The notes beneath the pieces were generated by a model. It saw only the letters and a program-made list of their open reading frames with translations, had not been told where the DNA came from and searched no databases. Position numbers and translations under genes: made by a program. DNA of 64,000 nt, taken from NCBI GenBank assembly GCA_024364805.1, contig CM044497.1, positions 70,256,721-70,320,720 on the forward strand. The letters are read 5' to 3'. The DNA comes from Euprymna scolopes. Taxonomy: Eukaryota > Mollusca > Cephalopoda > Sepiida > Sepiolidae. Shown in pieces: positions 23,986-35,398 of this stretch. Position 1 is the stretch's first letter, and every line of letters starts with the position of its first letter.

Positions 23986-24463
23986 GTAAAAGTTGAAAAC
24001 GACGAAAGAATAATTATTTCAGAAAATGGGACTCTCCATGACAACAATAAAACCCTTGGACTTGGAAGACTCAAACCAGGAGCAAGCATAAAAAGAGTGG
24101 AGTGAACACATCGAAGACACATTTACAGCGTTCGAAATAACAGAGGATAAGCAACAACTATCACTCTTGCGATTTTATGGAGGAAAGAAACTAAAAGACA
24201 TCATCCAAACCTTATCACCGGAGATATCACCAGGCCAAGTACAGCCTACATACAAAACAACAAAGACAGCCCTAGACAAATATTTTATACCGACAACAAA
24301 TAAGGTCTTTGAGCGTCATAAATTCCGGATACTTAGTCAAGAAAATGAAGAGTCAACTCATGACTACTTCACCCGTCTATGCATGCAATGAGCAAAATGC
24401 AACTTCGGCGACTACAATCTTTTAATAGAAAAATGCACCTCAAGAAAATTGTGTCGTGCGGGT
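23986..24463 (+). mobile_element. LTR-element fossil: gag N-terminal region
   Basis: From about 24090 the frames encode EWSEHIEDTFTAFEI, the open segment RFYGGKKLKDIIQTLSPEIS, YKTTKTALDKYFIPTTNK and HKFRILSQENEESTHDYFTRL. This is the helical capsid-like part of a Ty3/gypsy gag. It is broken and stops being recognisable at a telomeric repeat (24464). The remainder of the element is not seen. Confidence 0.7.
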
Positions 24464-24481
24464 TTAGGGTTAGGGTTAGGG
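24464..24481 (+). repeat. Interstitial telomeric repeat, (TTAGGG)3
   Basis: Three exact TTAGGG units, preceded by GGGT. It lies at the point where the gag fossil ends and unrelated sequence begins. TTAGGG is the telomere repeat of most animals including molluscs. Confidence 0.9.
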
Positions 24482-24973
24482 TGAGCGAAAAAGTGAGGAA
24501 CAAGAAACGGAAGAAATGGACCTCCCGATCGCTTAAAGTAAGAATGACTTTCGGAATGGACACCCCAACCTACCCCTGTTAAGAACGGTTTTCGGATTAG
24601 ACACCTCATTTTGTAAATGTAAATGTTGGGTACTTACGTATTTTTTTTTTGTTACCATGCCGAAATAATAAATTTATTATTTTGAAAGCCATTTTGAACA
24701 TGTTAGAGGAGTGTGTTTTTTACGTAATCTGTGCTTCCATCCTAACATTTAATAATCACATGATTATATCTTCAATAATAACGTTATTAAATTTTCCCTA
24801 TAATAAGTTGTTGAAGCCTTTATAATATAGACAAATTGTTTATGTCACAATGTAGAACAAACTTATGTTTTCATCAAGCGAGATATCCGTGTTGACCTTT
24901 AAGATCCCATTTTAGTTATAACGTGTGCATTGGCTAAGAAAAATAAAACAGTAAAAAATAACTTTTTAGCTAT
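24482..24973. other. No gene seen
   Basis: AT-rich sequence between the telomeric tract and LINE copy A3; only short frames. Confidence 0.5.
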
Positions 24974-27067
24974 ATGCAATGTGGTTTCCGTTTTGCTCGA
25001 TCTACAGCAGAGATGCTTACGGTCATATCTCATAGGATTAGTCTATCTAAGCAGATGCTTCCTTTCTACGGCAATTGCTCTTGACATATCAAAGGCCTTT
25101 GATGGGTATGGTATGAAGGTCTACTTCACAAAATCTCCAGTTATGGTATACCTGGAAATGTCTTTTCTATTATTATATCATTTCTCTCTGAAAGGTCCAT
25201 AAGAGTAGTGGTTGATGGACAGAAATCAGAACTCATAGTAATAATGCTGGAGTCCCTTAGGTTTATTCTACATCAATAATCTTCCAAATAACATCCCTCG
25301 ATCATTCATAGAGATTTATGCTGATGACACTACCATCTATGGTAACACATCAAAGGTTGTAAACGAACAAGTTCTCTCTGGCCCTCTCTCCTCTGTTCTT
25401 GAGCATGTGGTACAATGGAGGAAAAGGTAGATGGTTACTTTTAATATATCTAAAACCAAGCTTCTATCTTTACATCATCAACGTTCTGATCCCTATATAC
25501 CCATTGAAATAGCTCTCATCTTGGGGAGGCTCAATGTTTTTACAAGTTTCTCTTGATCTGAAATGGAAAACGTACATTAAATCTGTTGTTAAGGTCGCTG
25601 GTAAAATGGTGGAATTCTTCTATCGATCCAGTAGATATTTCACTACTAATGCTATTCTCTACCTATATAAGAGCTAGGTACCTTCTATGATGGATTATTG
25701 TTGCCACATCTGGGCAGGAGCCCCTAAAAGCAGCTTATCCTGACTTGACAGAGTTTAAAATAGACTTCGTAGCCTAGTGGGGGATGCCTTTTTCTTTTCC
25801 CTACAACCGCTTTCTCACAGAGCCTATCTCTGCTTTATCGTTATTTTCATAGCAAGTGCTCGTTTGAGCTCCAATCTATGGTTCCCATCTAGCCAAACAT
25901 TCACAAGAAACACTCGTCTAGTTGAAAACACAGTCAATACTTTTGTGACGCGATCGACCTGACGGAGCGTTTGCCCCTCATTGGGGACCACATAACTATG
26001 CTAAGATAGCTTTAATAGCTCCCGGGCAATGGCGGATATCCCAAAGACCTAAGGTAGAGATATATTTTATTTCATTGTCAAAATAGATATATTTGCTTTA
26101 TTATTTGAAAACCAGAGATATATTGTTATTCGAAAATGACGATAGGAAATCTTGGAACAATAACATTGACATCGTCTTGCCCGACGAACTCAGTGCCGGG
26201 AGTTTTGACTGACAGCCGGTGACGCCTGTGGTCATGAGAATTAGATGTTGACTTTGAATCTCAGATTGCAAGCTAGCGACATGGCTGGATTGCACACCCA
26301 CAATCTGAGTTTTTCCGTAAGTGCGTGGCGTGATTTGATTGGCTGAGGAAACTTTCCACCCCAAACACTCACATCCCTATTTAATGCTAGCGCCAAATTA
26401 GTCAGTTTCGAGAGAGTCTCCAGTTTCCAGCCAGAGAGTGTGTGCGAAACTCGAAGTAACAATACCGCTCTCTGAGACGTGACCGCCACACCCCTCCTCC
26501 GACCCGTCTGAGGCTATTTCCGAAGAGACGAGAGATTTTACACTTTTAAAAACTTACTAAGAACTGAACTATATATTTGTAAAAAAATCTTTAATATATT
26601 TTGTGAAGTAGTATAGATTCAAGCGTCTGTTGTCCTTCTTGCCTGCGTGAGTTTTGTTATTCGTTTTCAGTATACTAGATTCAATGTGACGGCCTCTAGA
26701 AGTACCAGATGACACGAGCTAAGTTTTCAAAGATAAGGGGTCCTTACGTAACTTCATAAGAGAAGGTGTTACACTTTCACTCACTCTTTATCTGTGCCTA
26801 GACCTAAATGTGGATTCCATGAACGGAGCTTCTTTCTTAGAACTGCACACCTGTGGAACTCTGTTCCATTTGCTTGCTTTCCACCTGACTACAATATGGT
26901 CGTCTTACAATCTAATGTAGACAAGTTCTTGATGAGCTGTTTCACTTAAGCAATCCAATTTACCAAATTTACACTTCTAACAATTACTATGATATTACAC
27001 CTTTGATTACTGTACACTTTTTAACCCTTAACCTCGGGTTGCCTCTGGGCCTTGATAAGTGGTGATT
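24974..27067 (+). mobile_element. LINE family A, old copy A3, split by a solo LTR
   Basis: Two blocks (24974-25939 and 26778-27067) align in order with copy A1. Recognisable parts are IALDISKAFDG, a YADDTTIYGNTSK segment (about 25318-25350), the thumb region and TARLWNSV-like sequence (HTCGTLFHLLAF in drift), ending CTTGATAAGTGGTGAT at about 27050-27066. It carries many substitutions, short deletions and stops and no poly-A, so it is clearly older than A1, A2 and A4. The solo LTR at 25944-26773 lies inside it. Confidence 0.85.
25944..26773 (+). mobile_element. Solo LTR of the env-element family, with 4-bp target duplication
   Basis: It begins TGTGACGCGATCGACCTGA and ends AAGGTGTTACA, so it has TG...CA termini. 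The flanking bases CTTT are repeated at 25940-25943 and 26774-26777. Left and right flanks are continuous LINE A3 sequence. It is 830 bp and similar throughout to the LTR at 7849-8736. A TATA-like CTATTTAATGC is near 26380. A solo LTR forms by recombination between the two LTRs of an inserted element. Confidence 0.9.
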
Positions 27068-28498
27068 TATTTGTCGTAGGTAAAGCGAAATTTTATCCTA
27101 CAGTTGTCATTTAAACTTATTTTTTATGCAAAATAAAAACAAAGACATAATCACGATATTTGAGGTTTGCGATACTAACGGGCGAACAACACATTTCCTA
27201 AACGTATGCACACGGATACATCAACATACATAAATAAAGTAAAATACACTAGAAGTTAATTAATATAGTAGAGAAAAGGAAAACAAAACAGAAAAGAAAC
27301 CGGCTGTTTATCGGTAATGTTTTTTTTAAGTTAAAGTGTTCGTTTATTCAATAAGGTATCTATTCTCGAATAAGAGGGTTGAGAGATAGCAACCAATAAG
27401 AAGGGGTGTAAATGTGTAAGGGAGAAATCATTATTTTGTGTAAGGGAAATATAAAGTTAATGCTTAGTATAGGAGTTTATAATCCAGTAAAGAAAGGTGA
27501 CTGAAGGGCATAGTAACAATGTGTATATATTTTCCAGATGTAGACTGATGGCAGGAAGAGAACTGTAGAAAGAGAGGGAAAAATTAGAACTACTTCCTCT
27601 GTAGATGATGGCAATTGTCATGATGCCATTTCTAGAATGCAATATAGGTTTTTAATATAACGAATAAATGTGTCTATAACGGCGGTCAAAAGTTAGAGAA
27701 GACGGCTGATAATAATTTAGACATAATAAATTTGTATGTGACATCTGTTCTTGCAAACCTAGGGTATTTTAGTCCAGAAGGGAATTTCTGTGCCTCTTTT
27801 ATTATATATAGGGATTACTTCGTTTTTTCTTTCCTATCCATTTCCTGTCACTTCATACACATCTTCCACTACATTCTCTGTCTTTTACTCATCAGTCCGC
27901 ACATCTCCATCATTTGCCTTGTCATTCCCAATTACTTCTGCGTTCACCTGTCATTTTATAGCTTCTAATTTCAGTTCTGATATCCATCCATTCTTCCGTA
28001 TTAGTCTTGCCTGAAAGCACAGGCGCTGTTCTGTTGATTAAAACGATCCTCGTTATCTCTTTTTTCTAAACATACGTTTTCTGTACCCCTTCATAGTTTT
28101 TCCGTTTTCATCATAAGGGTTTCTTCTGAAGAAGCATTCCATAATTACCATGTTAACCACTTTACCCCCACTTCATTCTAGTAGTTGCAGGATGACGGCT
28201 GGGTGTTCCCTGCTGTTTCAAGGTACACCTGCCGGGCGTGGGCCCTTCACTTTGAGTACTACTCTCATTACCTTGGTTTGCCATTTAATTCATGAGAAGT
28301 TTAGTGAATTTAAGGTTACGCAACTACCAGTGATTTGGTTTGTCGATACACCATCTGAAATGTGAGTTTATCTTCTCCTAGATTGTTGGTCTTACCAGAT
28401 AATCAAGCACCACTTAACCAGAGCTACTGGGTTCAACGAGCCAGTTATTCGCCTGGTGCACCCCCATCAGTAACACAGGTCTACTGGGCTTAGACATA
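27068..28498. other. No gene seen; right part may be an unidentified repeat
   Basis: 27068-28160 is AT-rich intron with short frames. About 28170-28498 is less AT-rich, ends in a TTA run and contains GGGTTCAACGAGCCAGTTATT. Its end structure is like the 3' end of the R2-like LINE at 33070, so it may be the 3' tail of another element, but I recognise no coding motif. Confidence 0.4.
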
Positions 28499-28499
28499 A

Positions 28500-28555
<56 letters not shown>
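28499..28555. repeat. (TTA)n microsatellite
   Basis: About 19 TTA triplets. Confidence 0.97.
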
Positions 28556-31500
28556 CATAGAGATTCCAAGTATGAAGAGTAGTGATAGGCGGAAGGTTAA
28601 AAGCGAGGTAAAAATAGTTCAAGGAGTAATTCACAACATCATAAGAATGAACACATCGTTTACGGAACTTAACAGGCTTCTGTATGCAGCGTCATACGTT
28701 ATTGCGAATCGTCTTGGCTTAATACAGAAGAAAAAGAGAGAAATGACAGATAAAAGGCCACACTGGCAGTAGCGGCTTGAAGAAAGTATTAAACGGTGGC
28801 GGAAAGACATTGGTAGAATCTAAGAAATAAGAAAAAGAGTTAAACTAGGGCAGAAAGCTAAGGACGAGTTTGAAAGGATGTATAGATTGCTGGAAAAGGG
28901 AGTCATGAGCGTTCTAACAATGTTGAAAGAGGAGATCCACACTGGTGGTATGAAAATTCGGAACTTTGTTGGAAAAAGTGTTGCTTTTACGAAACAATCA
29001 GTCTCAGCTGTATAAAGAATTAAATGGTAGTAAACAGGCGGGAAATGACAACACTCCAAATGCAAAAGATGCCAGGAAGTTCTGAGGTGGGATTTGGTCA
29101 GTCGAAGGGCGATATAATAAGAAGGCTAGCTGGTTGGGAGAGGTCTGAGAAAGGCTATCAGAAATACAGCAGATGAAGAACGTTGAGATAACCATCGATG
29201 ACGTTAAGGCTGGCATACGAAGGATGACAAATTGGAAGGCATCTGGTCCAGGTGGAGTGATAGGCTTCTAGTTTAAACAGTTTCCGTGCCTTTATCCACC
29301 TATAGCTGCTACCCTGCAAAGGGCTGTAGAGTTGGGAGATGATTGGCTTGTGAAGGGAAGAACAATACTGATTAAGAAAGATCCTGCAAAGGGAACAGAT
29401 GCCAATAATTATCGAACATTCGCGGAGAAAATTTATGAACACCTTGAGAGTAATGGTGTTTTTCCTGACGAACAGAAGGGTGCCGGAAAGGCTCGAGAGG
29501 TTCAAAGTGCAACTACTATTTGATAAAGCATTAATGCAAGATGCAAAGAAGAAGAGGAATCTGAGCGTAGAATGATCGATTACAGAAAGGCTTATGACAT
29601 GGTTCCTAATTCATGGATACGTGAAACACTAATGATAATGAAGGTTGTTGAGAATGTGGTAGGGCTTTTGGAGACAAGTATGGCTCAATGGGAAACGGTG
29701 CTGACAGCAAACAGAGAGGAGATGGGTCAGGTTGGCATTAAACGTGGAATATTAAAAGGAGATTCGTTATCGCCACTTCTTTTTGTAATGATAATCCTCT
29801 TGAAGAAAGAAAAACTGGGGTATAACTTTGGATCTGGTGGCACACGCCTCAACCATCTACTGTTTATGGATGATTTGAAGAAATTATATTTTTATCTGTT
29901 GGTTTTGCCACTATTTCGTATGTGTTATTTTCAAATAAAGCTTTCAATTCGGATATCGTAGCTTGTTCCCATTCTTGGTGATTTTCTGAATTAATCGCCT
30001 CATTATAACTTTCCGGTGCGCTGTTCAACGAGTAACAGTAATCCACTGCGTAATCTTGTATCTTTTCAATTTGTAAGAAGTCTGGCATTTTTCGCTCCTT
30101 TGTTGGGAATCGACGTGTCTGGTTAATATTTTCGTCTGAAGTTCGACTGTAATTGTTGTCGTTATTAATATTTTCATTGAGATCGATTAAGATGCTAGGT
30201 AATATTTCACGTTTTTCATCCACTGGATCGCAATTTTTAAAATTTAATGTATCACCAATTTTACACATCTAACCCTTTTTATGGCATTTTGGGTTGGAAA
30301 GTAGATTATATATGCTGGACTGTTTTTATTGTAACATACAGAAATACCTTAATCAGAACCAAATAGATGCATTCTGTTCATTTTAGATTTTACACCGCAA
30401 AACCCTTCATACGGCGTTTTGCCTAATCTTTTATTGAACGATCTATTTCTGATATATGCTGCTACCATTAAAGCGTACGTCCATAAACTATGCGTTAATT
30501 TCGATTCGATAAATAGGCATCTTGTCATCTAAAAAAGGGTTCGCCATGCCCTTTCAGCGGTGCTATTTTGGAAGGGGGAATACGGCGCAGATTTCTCTGT
30601 TAAATACCGTGGTTACTTAATAGAAGTTCAAAGTCTTTACTACTAAATTCAGTCCCATTGTCTGAGCGAATACATTTTACTGAGCCGTACGGGGCAATAT
30701 TAGCTAAATATTTCTTAGTGGCGAGGATAGTGTCGGATTTTTTTTTTAGAAAATAAACACGAATTAAACCGAAAAAATCACCAATAAAGTTCAAAACGTA
30801 TCTTAGATTATTTCTCCCCCTCGGGCTGATCGGGCTGATCGGACCTGCTAAGTCACAGTGCACAAGTGAGAAAATTTTCGTAGCTTTTTTATCTGGCGTT
30901 CGGCTTATATATTTTGTCATTTTCCCCTGTGCACACGCCTCACAATTTGGGAGATCGTCTGAAGGTATTATTTTCATGTCTTCGACTACATTTGGTAATT
31001 TTTTAATATCAGCTGTATTGCAGTGTCCTAGAATTTTGTGCCCGCTTTCTACGTCGTGGAAGGCAGTTTTGGAGGGAACCATACTTTTTAAATAATATAG
31101 CCGGCCATTTTCTTTAATGTCAAATACAGTTTCATTGAGATATATCAATTTTGACTTGTTTTGCCCAAACTTTGTATTCGTGCCTTGTTAAATTGCAGCC
31201 TGCACGGAAAATATGTCTTGCTTAAATGTAGATATGAACAGAGCATTAATTTTAGAATACAGTTACAGATTTAGCCTTTATTATTTTTTAGGGATATTTT
31301 AGCATCGCCTCTTTTCAAGACTATATCATTTATTTGACTACCGTCGGCAAGTTCGACAAAATAATTTTTTGGATTAAAGTTTGAATCAAAATTAATCAAA
31401 TCAGATTATTTGGGGATGACATGTGCTGTAGCACCACAGTCTACAAGAAGATGTTTACCGTTTGTGGTATTGTCAAAGTTACATGTGAATAGAAACGTAT

Positions 31501-33030
31501 GTTCTTCTTCAAAGTTCTCAACGTTTTTTACTGAGTCCATTTTAGAGCGTTTATATCGACATTGGAAACTTCTGTGGGTGGGTCGTTCACAATTATAGCA
31601 GATAATTTTATTCTTTTTCTTTGGAAAATTACTTTTGGGGAACACGTTGCGGTGGTGTGCGTAATTTGGTGGTGTCTGTTTTCGAGAAGCATTTTTGAAC
31701 TTCATAATATTGCTGGAGTTATTATTGTCCACTAGCATACGATTAGTCTCTTTGCCACTTTAAATTCGCTGAAATTTATGGATTTGTTTTTTTTTGCGTT
31801 ATAACAGTTGTAAATGGTTTAAAATCGGCTGGAAGTCCCTTGAGGGTCATTGATATCAACAAGCTATCGCTTATTATTTCACCTGAGAGTTTTAAGGCAT
31901 CGGCGGTTGTTTCTGCCTTTATAACGTAGTCGGTAATTGTTTCATCCTCGTTACGTTTCAGAGACGTTAGTTCTGTATATAGTGATATAATTTTCGATTT
32001 CCCTTTTGATAAATAATGTTCTCTTAATATATTCAATGCTTTCCGTCCGTCATCGAATGCATCTCTTATAATCAGAGACAGACTTCTATCGTTTAAGCAT
32101 TGAATCAGTTTTGGAAAAACAGTCGCGTTCTTTTCGAGAAATCTCTGTTGGAGATTGTATCACTTTATGTAGTTTTCGAATCCTCAGATATCCCAGAAAT
32201 TTTACCTGCCACAATTCGAACTTAGATTTTGATCCGTCAAAGAAAAGACGACGACTGGGTCCATAACCTGTTTAGTGTTGCGAAATTATGTTGAACAAAG
32301 ACGGCGGCGTAGTTCAGATCAGATCCTGACTGTAATTGGTAGTAACCAAGATGGCGGCCAAGAATCAAATGCGGTCCGTGACGTGTTTAGCGGCGAACTG
32401 ATTGAATACAAAATTCGACAATTTTTATACTAACTTTGGAAGGTTTTCATTGGTTGTTTAGCACAGCCGGTGGTTATAAAATGATTGGCGAATTTATTCG
32501 TCTCGTACCCCCATTAGGAGTCAAAAATATTTTACAAAAATATTCGGTAGAAATGAAAAGGATATGGAGAGACTGGTAGAACTTGTGGGGACATACTCAG
32601 AAGACATTGGGATGGAGTTTGGGATTAGTAAATGTGCGGTGCTGGTGATGAAAAGGGGAGTAAAGGTTCATTCGAATGGAATAGTGCTGCCAAATGGAGA
32701 AATCATCAAAGAAATATAAGATAAAGGATATAAGTATTTGGGAGTGTTGGAGGGTGTAGTATCAAGTCGTCCGGAAGGACAATTGAAAAACCTACAAATC
32801 CCCGATGCTTTAGGTGGCCTTCAGACCTCTGCAATTGTAGGTACCAGCAACATCCTTAGGAAACCCCCTGATCTTTGAAGCTCCTGGTTTGAAGCTGAGA
32901 TTAAGGGAAATCCTCTGAAATGAATCCCATCACTTTCCAGAGAGACGTCCATAAACGAAATCAGAATTATTATCGATGTTGCTGTTATTATAGTTATTAT
33001 TGTTGTTAATTTTTTACTTGTTGGTGATGA

Positions 33031-33070
<40 letters not shown>
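28556..33070 (+). mobile_element. R2-like (restriction-endonuclease class) LINE, interrupted by a copia fossil
   Basis: Left part (28556-29880) encodes WRKDIGRI, MTNWKASGPGGV, a GRTILIKKDPAKGTDANNYR stretch, MIDYRKAYDMVPNSWI, KRGILKGDSLSPLLFVM and the catalytic LLFMDDLK (29859-29880). Right part (about 32540-32765) continues with NEKDMERLVELV, DIGMEFGISKCAVLVMKRG and KGYKYLGVLEG. From about 32780 to 33070 comes a 3' UTR-like segment ending in a TTA run. These motifs are those of invertebrate LINEs annotated as R2-like. Multiple stops and frame changes show it is dead, and the finger/endonuclease region is missing. The copia fossil (29881-32523) lies between the two parts. Confidence 0.85.
29881..32523 (-). 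mobile_element. Ty1/copia fossil, partial
   Basis: Minus strand, right to left: an LTR-like stretch with TG start at 32523 and PolII-like features, gag (about 32040-31776), zinc knuckle CYNCERPTHRSFQC and protease VDCGATAHV (about 31640-31420), the GAG-pre-integrase HKILGHCN and CEACAQGK, integrase core with RSDNGTEFSS (about 30660), and the linker into reverse transcriptase (EWEQATISELKALFENNTYEIV, in part). Protease, integrase, RT order is diagnostic of copia. The 3' part (most of RT, RNase H and the 3' LTR) is absent. A handful of breaks; moderate age. It is inserted inside the R2-like LINE. Confidence 0.85.
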
Positions 33071-34417
33071 GCTAATATATTTACGAATAGTACTATTTGA
33101 TGTTCTATATTCTTCATTTTTTGTTTTATTATTAGTTTGATTTATTCTTCTTATTATTATTATTAATAACAGTAGTAGTAGTAGTAGTAGTATTTTATTA
33201 GTAATATTCTTTCCTGTTTTATTATGCTAACTACTTTTAATATTATTAATAATATTGTTAAAATTATTATCTTCTATATAATATTCTGCGTGTTCCTTTC
33301 TTTTAAGTCCTACGTTACGCTTTTAAAAGGATCAAATACATTTCTCAAATATTAATCTGCTTCAAAAACCAAAACCGCGAGATTCGGTTTTAGATAAGCA
33401 AATCTAGCAAATCTGGAGAAGAAAATAAAGTGATCTAAATTTAATGTAATTTCGTTTTCTAGTATAATTAAAATAATACATGATTATTGTTGTAATGGGC
33501 GGATAAAGAACTTGTAGTAATTTTAACGTGTAGGGATTATTTATCGAAGATAGAAGTTGGGGAAACGTTACAGAAAAAAGGGGACATCTGAAAGAAACAT
33601 GAAAAAAGAAGTCTCAAAAAGGTGCTGGACTAAAAGAGCAAAGATTGTCTCTTACGATGTTATCTTACCATTTGTAATTCCTGATTATTTATAAGTACTT
33701 ATTTACTTGGGTCAGTTTTATATTTACAAACAATAAACATTATTTTTATGAAAATGGTTATAAACTCATATATGTTAATAGCTTTTCTCTCCCCGAAAAC
33801 TAACTTTACACTATTAAGAAAACATATCAGCTTTATCAAAACATATTTTTTATTCCGTAGGAATTCACTGGAGCTGCTAGTATTTTTTCTTACATTATTA
33901 ATATAATTGTTGTTGTTAATTTATTAACATAATCCTTTCTATTTTATTTATTTTCTTAGTCAGTATTTTATTATTGTATTTATCACTATGGTTAGTTATA
34001 TTGTTGCATTATGGGTATTGTTATCATTTGTATCAATATGATTTGTATTATATGTTTCTTAATATTACTATTATCATTAACGTTATTTTTTATTCTTACT
34101 ACTACCAATAATATTATTACTGTTAGCAGTAAGGGTAGTCGTGTCGAATTTTTGTTATTGTTGATCTTTGTATTAATATTGTATACATCACTATTCTGTA
34201 ATAGTACCTATTATTAATTCTATTTTACACGTAATCCGTCACGTAATCCTATTCCTGTGGCAATACTAGGGCATAGGTATACTAGTTACGAATAAAAACG
34301 AACAATTATGTTTAAAATTATATGACATTTTAGATTGTACACTTAAGTCTAGCTGAACAGATTTTTATATGCTAGAATATATCTGGTTAAAAAAGTATAT
34401 TATATGCCGGTACATAC
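33071..34417. other. No gene seen; TTA- and AT-rich intron
   Basis: AT-rich with many short ATT/TTA runs (33118-33260, 33890-34180) and an AGT run near 33170-33190. Frames are low complexity. Confidence 0.55.
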
Positions 34418-34542
34418 ATTTCCTTTTCTGTTAACTTTTCATCTGGTTTTGTCACTTTATCATTGATTTTTCCATTTTCTGCAGCACTTTCTTCGATATC
34501 TTCACCAATATGAAATACATCTAACTTTTGGTTGTTCATTCC
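34418..34542 (-). CDS. MFS transporter exon (cytoplasmic linker between TM6 and TM7)
   Basis: The minus-strand acceptor is TTTTTTCTCTGCAG, followed by GGAATGAACAACC. The donor is GGAAAT|GTATGT. The exon enters in phase 0 from the exon at 49105 and reads 41 codons plus two bases. The peptide starts GMNNQKLDVFHIGEDIEE and ends TKPDEKLTEKE; it is hydrophilic and acidic with no hydrophobic segment. That suits the long central cytoplasmic loop of MFS porters. The split codon is completed by the exon at 10691. Read past the donor the frame reaches a stop, so an alternative is a terminal exon, but phase agreement with the next exon argues against it. Confidence 0.85.
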
Positions 34543-34583
34543 CTGCAGAGAAAAAATATCATCAAAAAGGCAATATATTATAT

Positions 34584-34614
<31 letters not shown>

Positions 34615-35398
34615 TTGTATCTGTATCTGTATTAGCAGGACCCGTTTCACAGCAGTGCCCGTGTAATATAGGAGGGTGCTGACTAAAAAATATTATATAG
34701 TACTATTATAATGTACTAGCATGAAGACCCAACATTGCCAGGATAGCATAAAGATGAACGAATGTTCCACTCCATTATTTATCATTGAAATCGGTAAAAT
34801 CGCAAATTTGTCAATCAAATCGATTGACTGCCTACTCAAGTTGGGGGCCTACTGCAGTGCACTGAGGGGAAGCTTCACATGCTACCTTGCTTCCATTGTC
34901 GTCTACATTGCCTTGTAGAAAACCTGCTGTTCATTTTAACAAAAATAGTTTTATATCATGGTTTGAATCAAAATTTAAAATGAAAAAAAAAATCAAACAT
35001 CTTGGTTCAATTGTGTTCTAAACAAAAAATTCATTTCGAACGTGCCTCTGTCGTATCAAAGACCCTTCTGTTGACAGTATAAACCACGTTTTTCTGCTTG
35101 TCCGGGAATAAAACTTCTCAAATGCACTTATGGTGTTAGGCTTTATACAGTTGTTAACTTTAGTCCAAATCGGACTGCTCTTTCTTTTATCGGATTTTTT
35201 TCGATTTTCGATACTTATTGGAGTCATTCTGATACAAAGTCCATCCAAGAAAATTGCCAAATACATAAAGTATATTTTGTGTAATTAAAACAATTCAACT
35301 CAGTAGTTTCGAAGTCCATAAGAAATTATCCTCCACATAAACAAATAAAGTGCATTTCATATGTAAGTGAATATTCTTTTATAATGTATATCTATATA
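34543..35398. other. No gene seen
   Basis: Intron sequence, AT-rich, with an (AT)n/(GT)n patch at 34583-34615. No element motif was recognised. Confidence 0.5.

Noticed and set aside
34387-34650. Terminal coding exon ending at the in-frame stop near 34387
   Set aside because: A GTATGT donor at 34417 gives a phase that matches the next exon, and the family has a TM7 exactly there.
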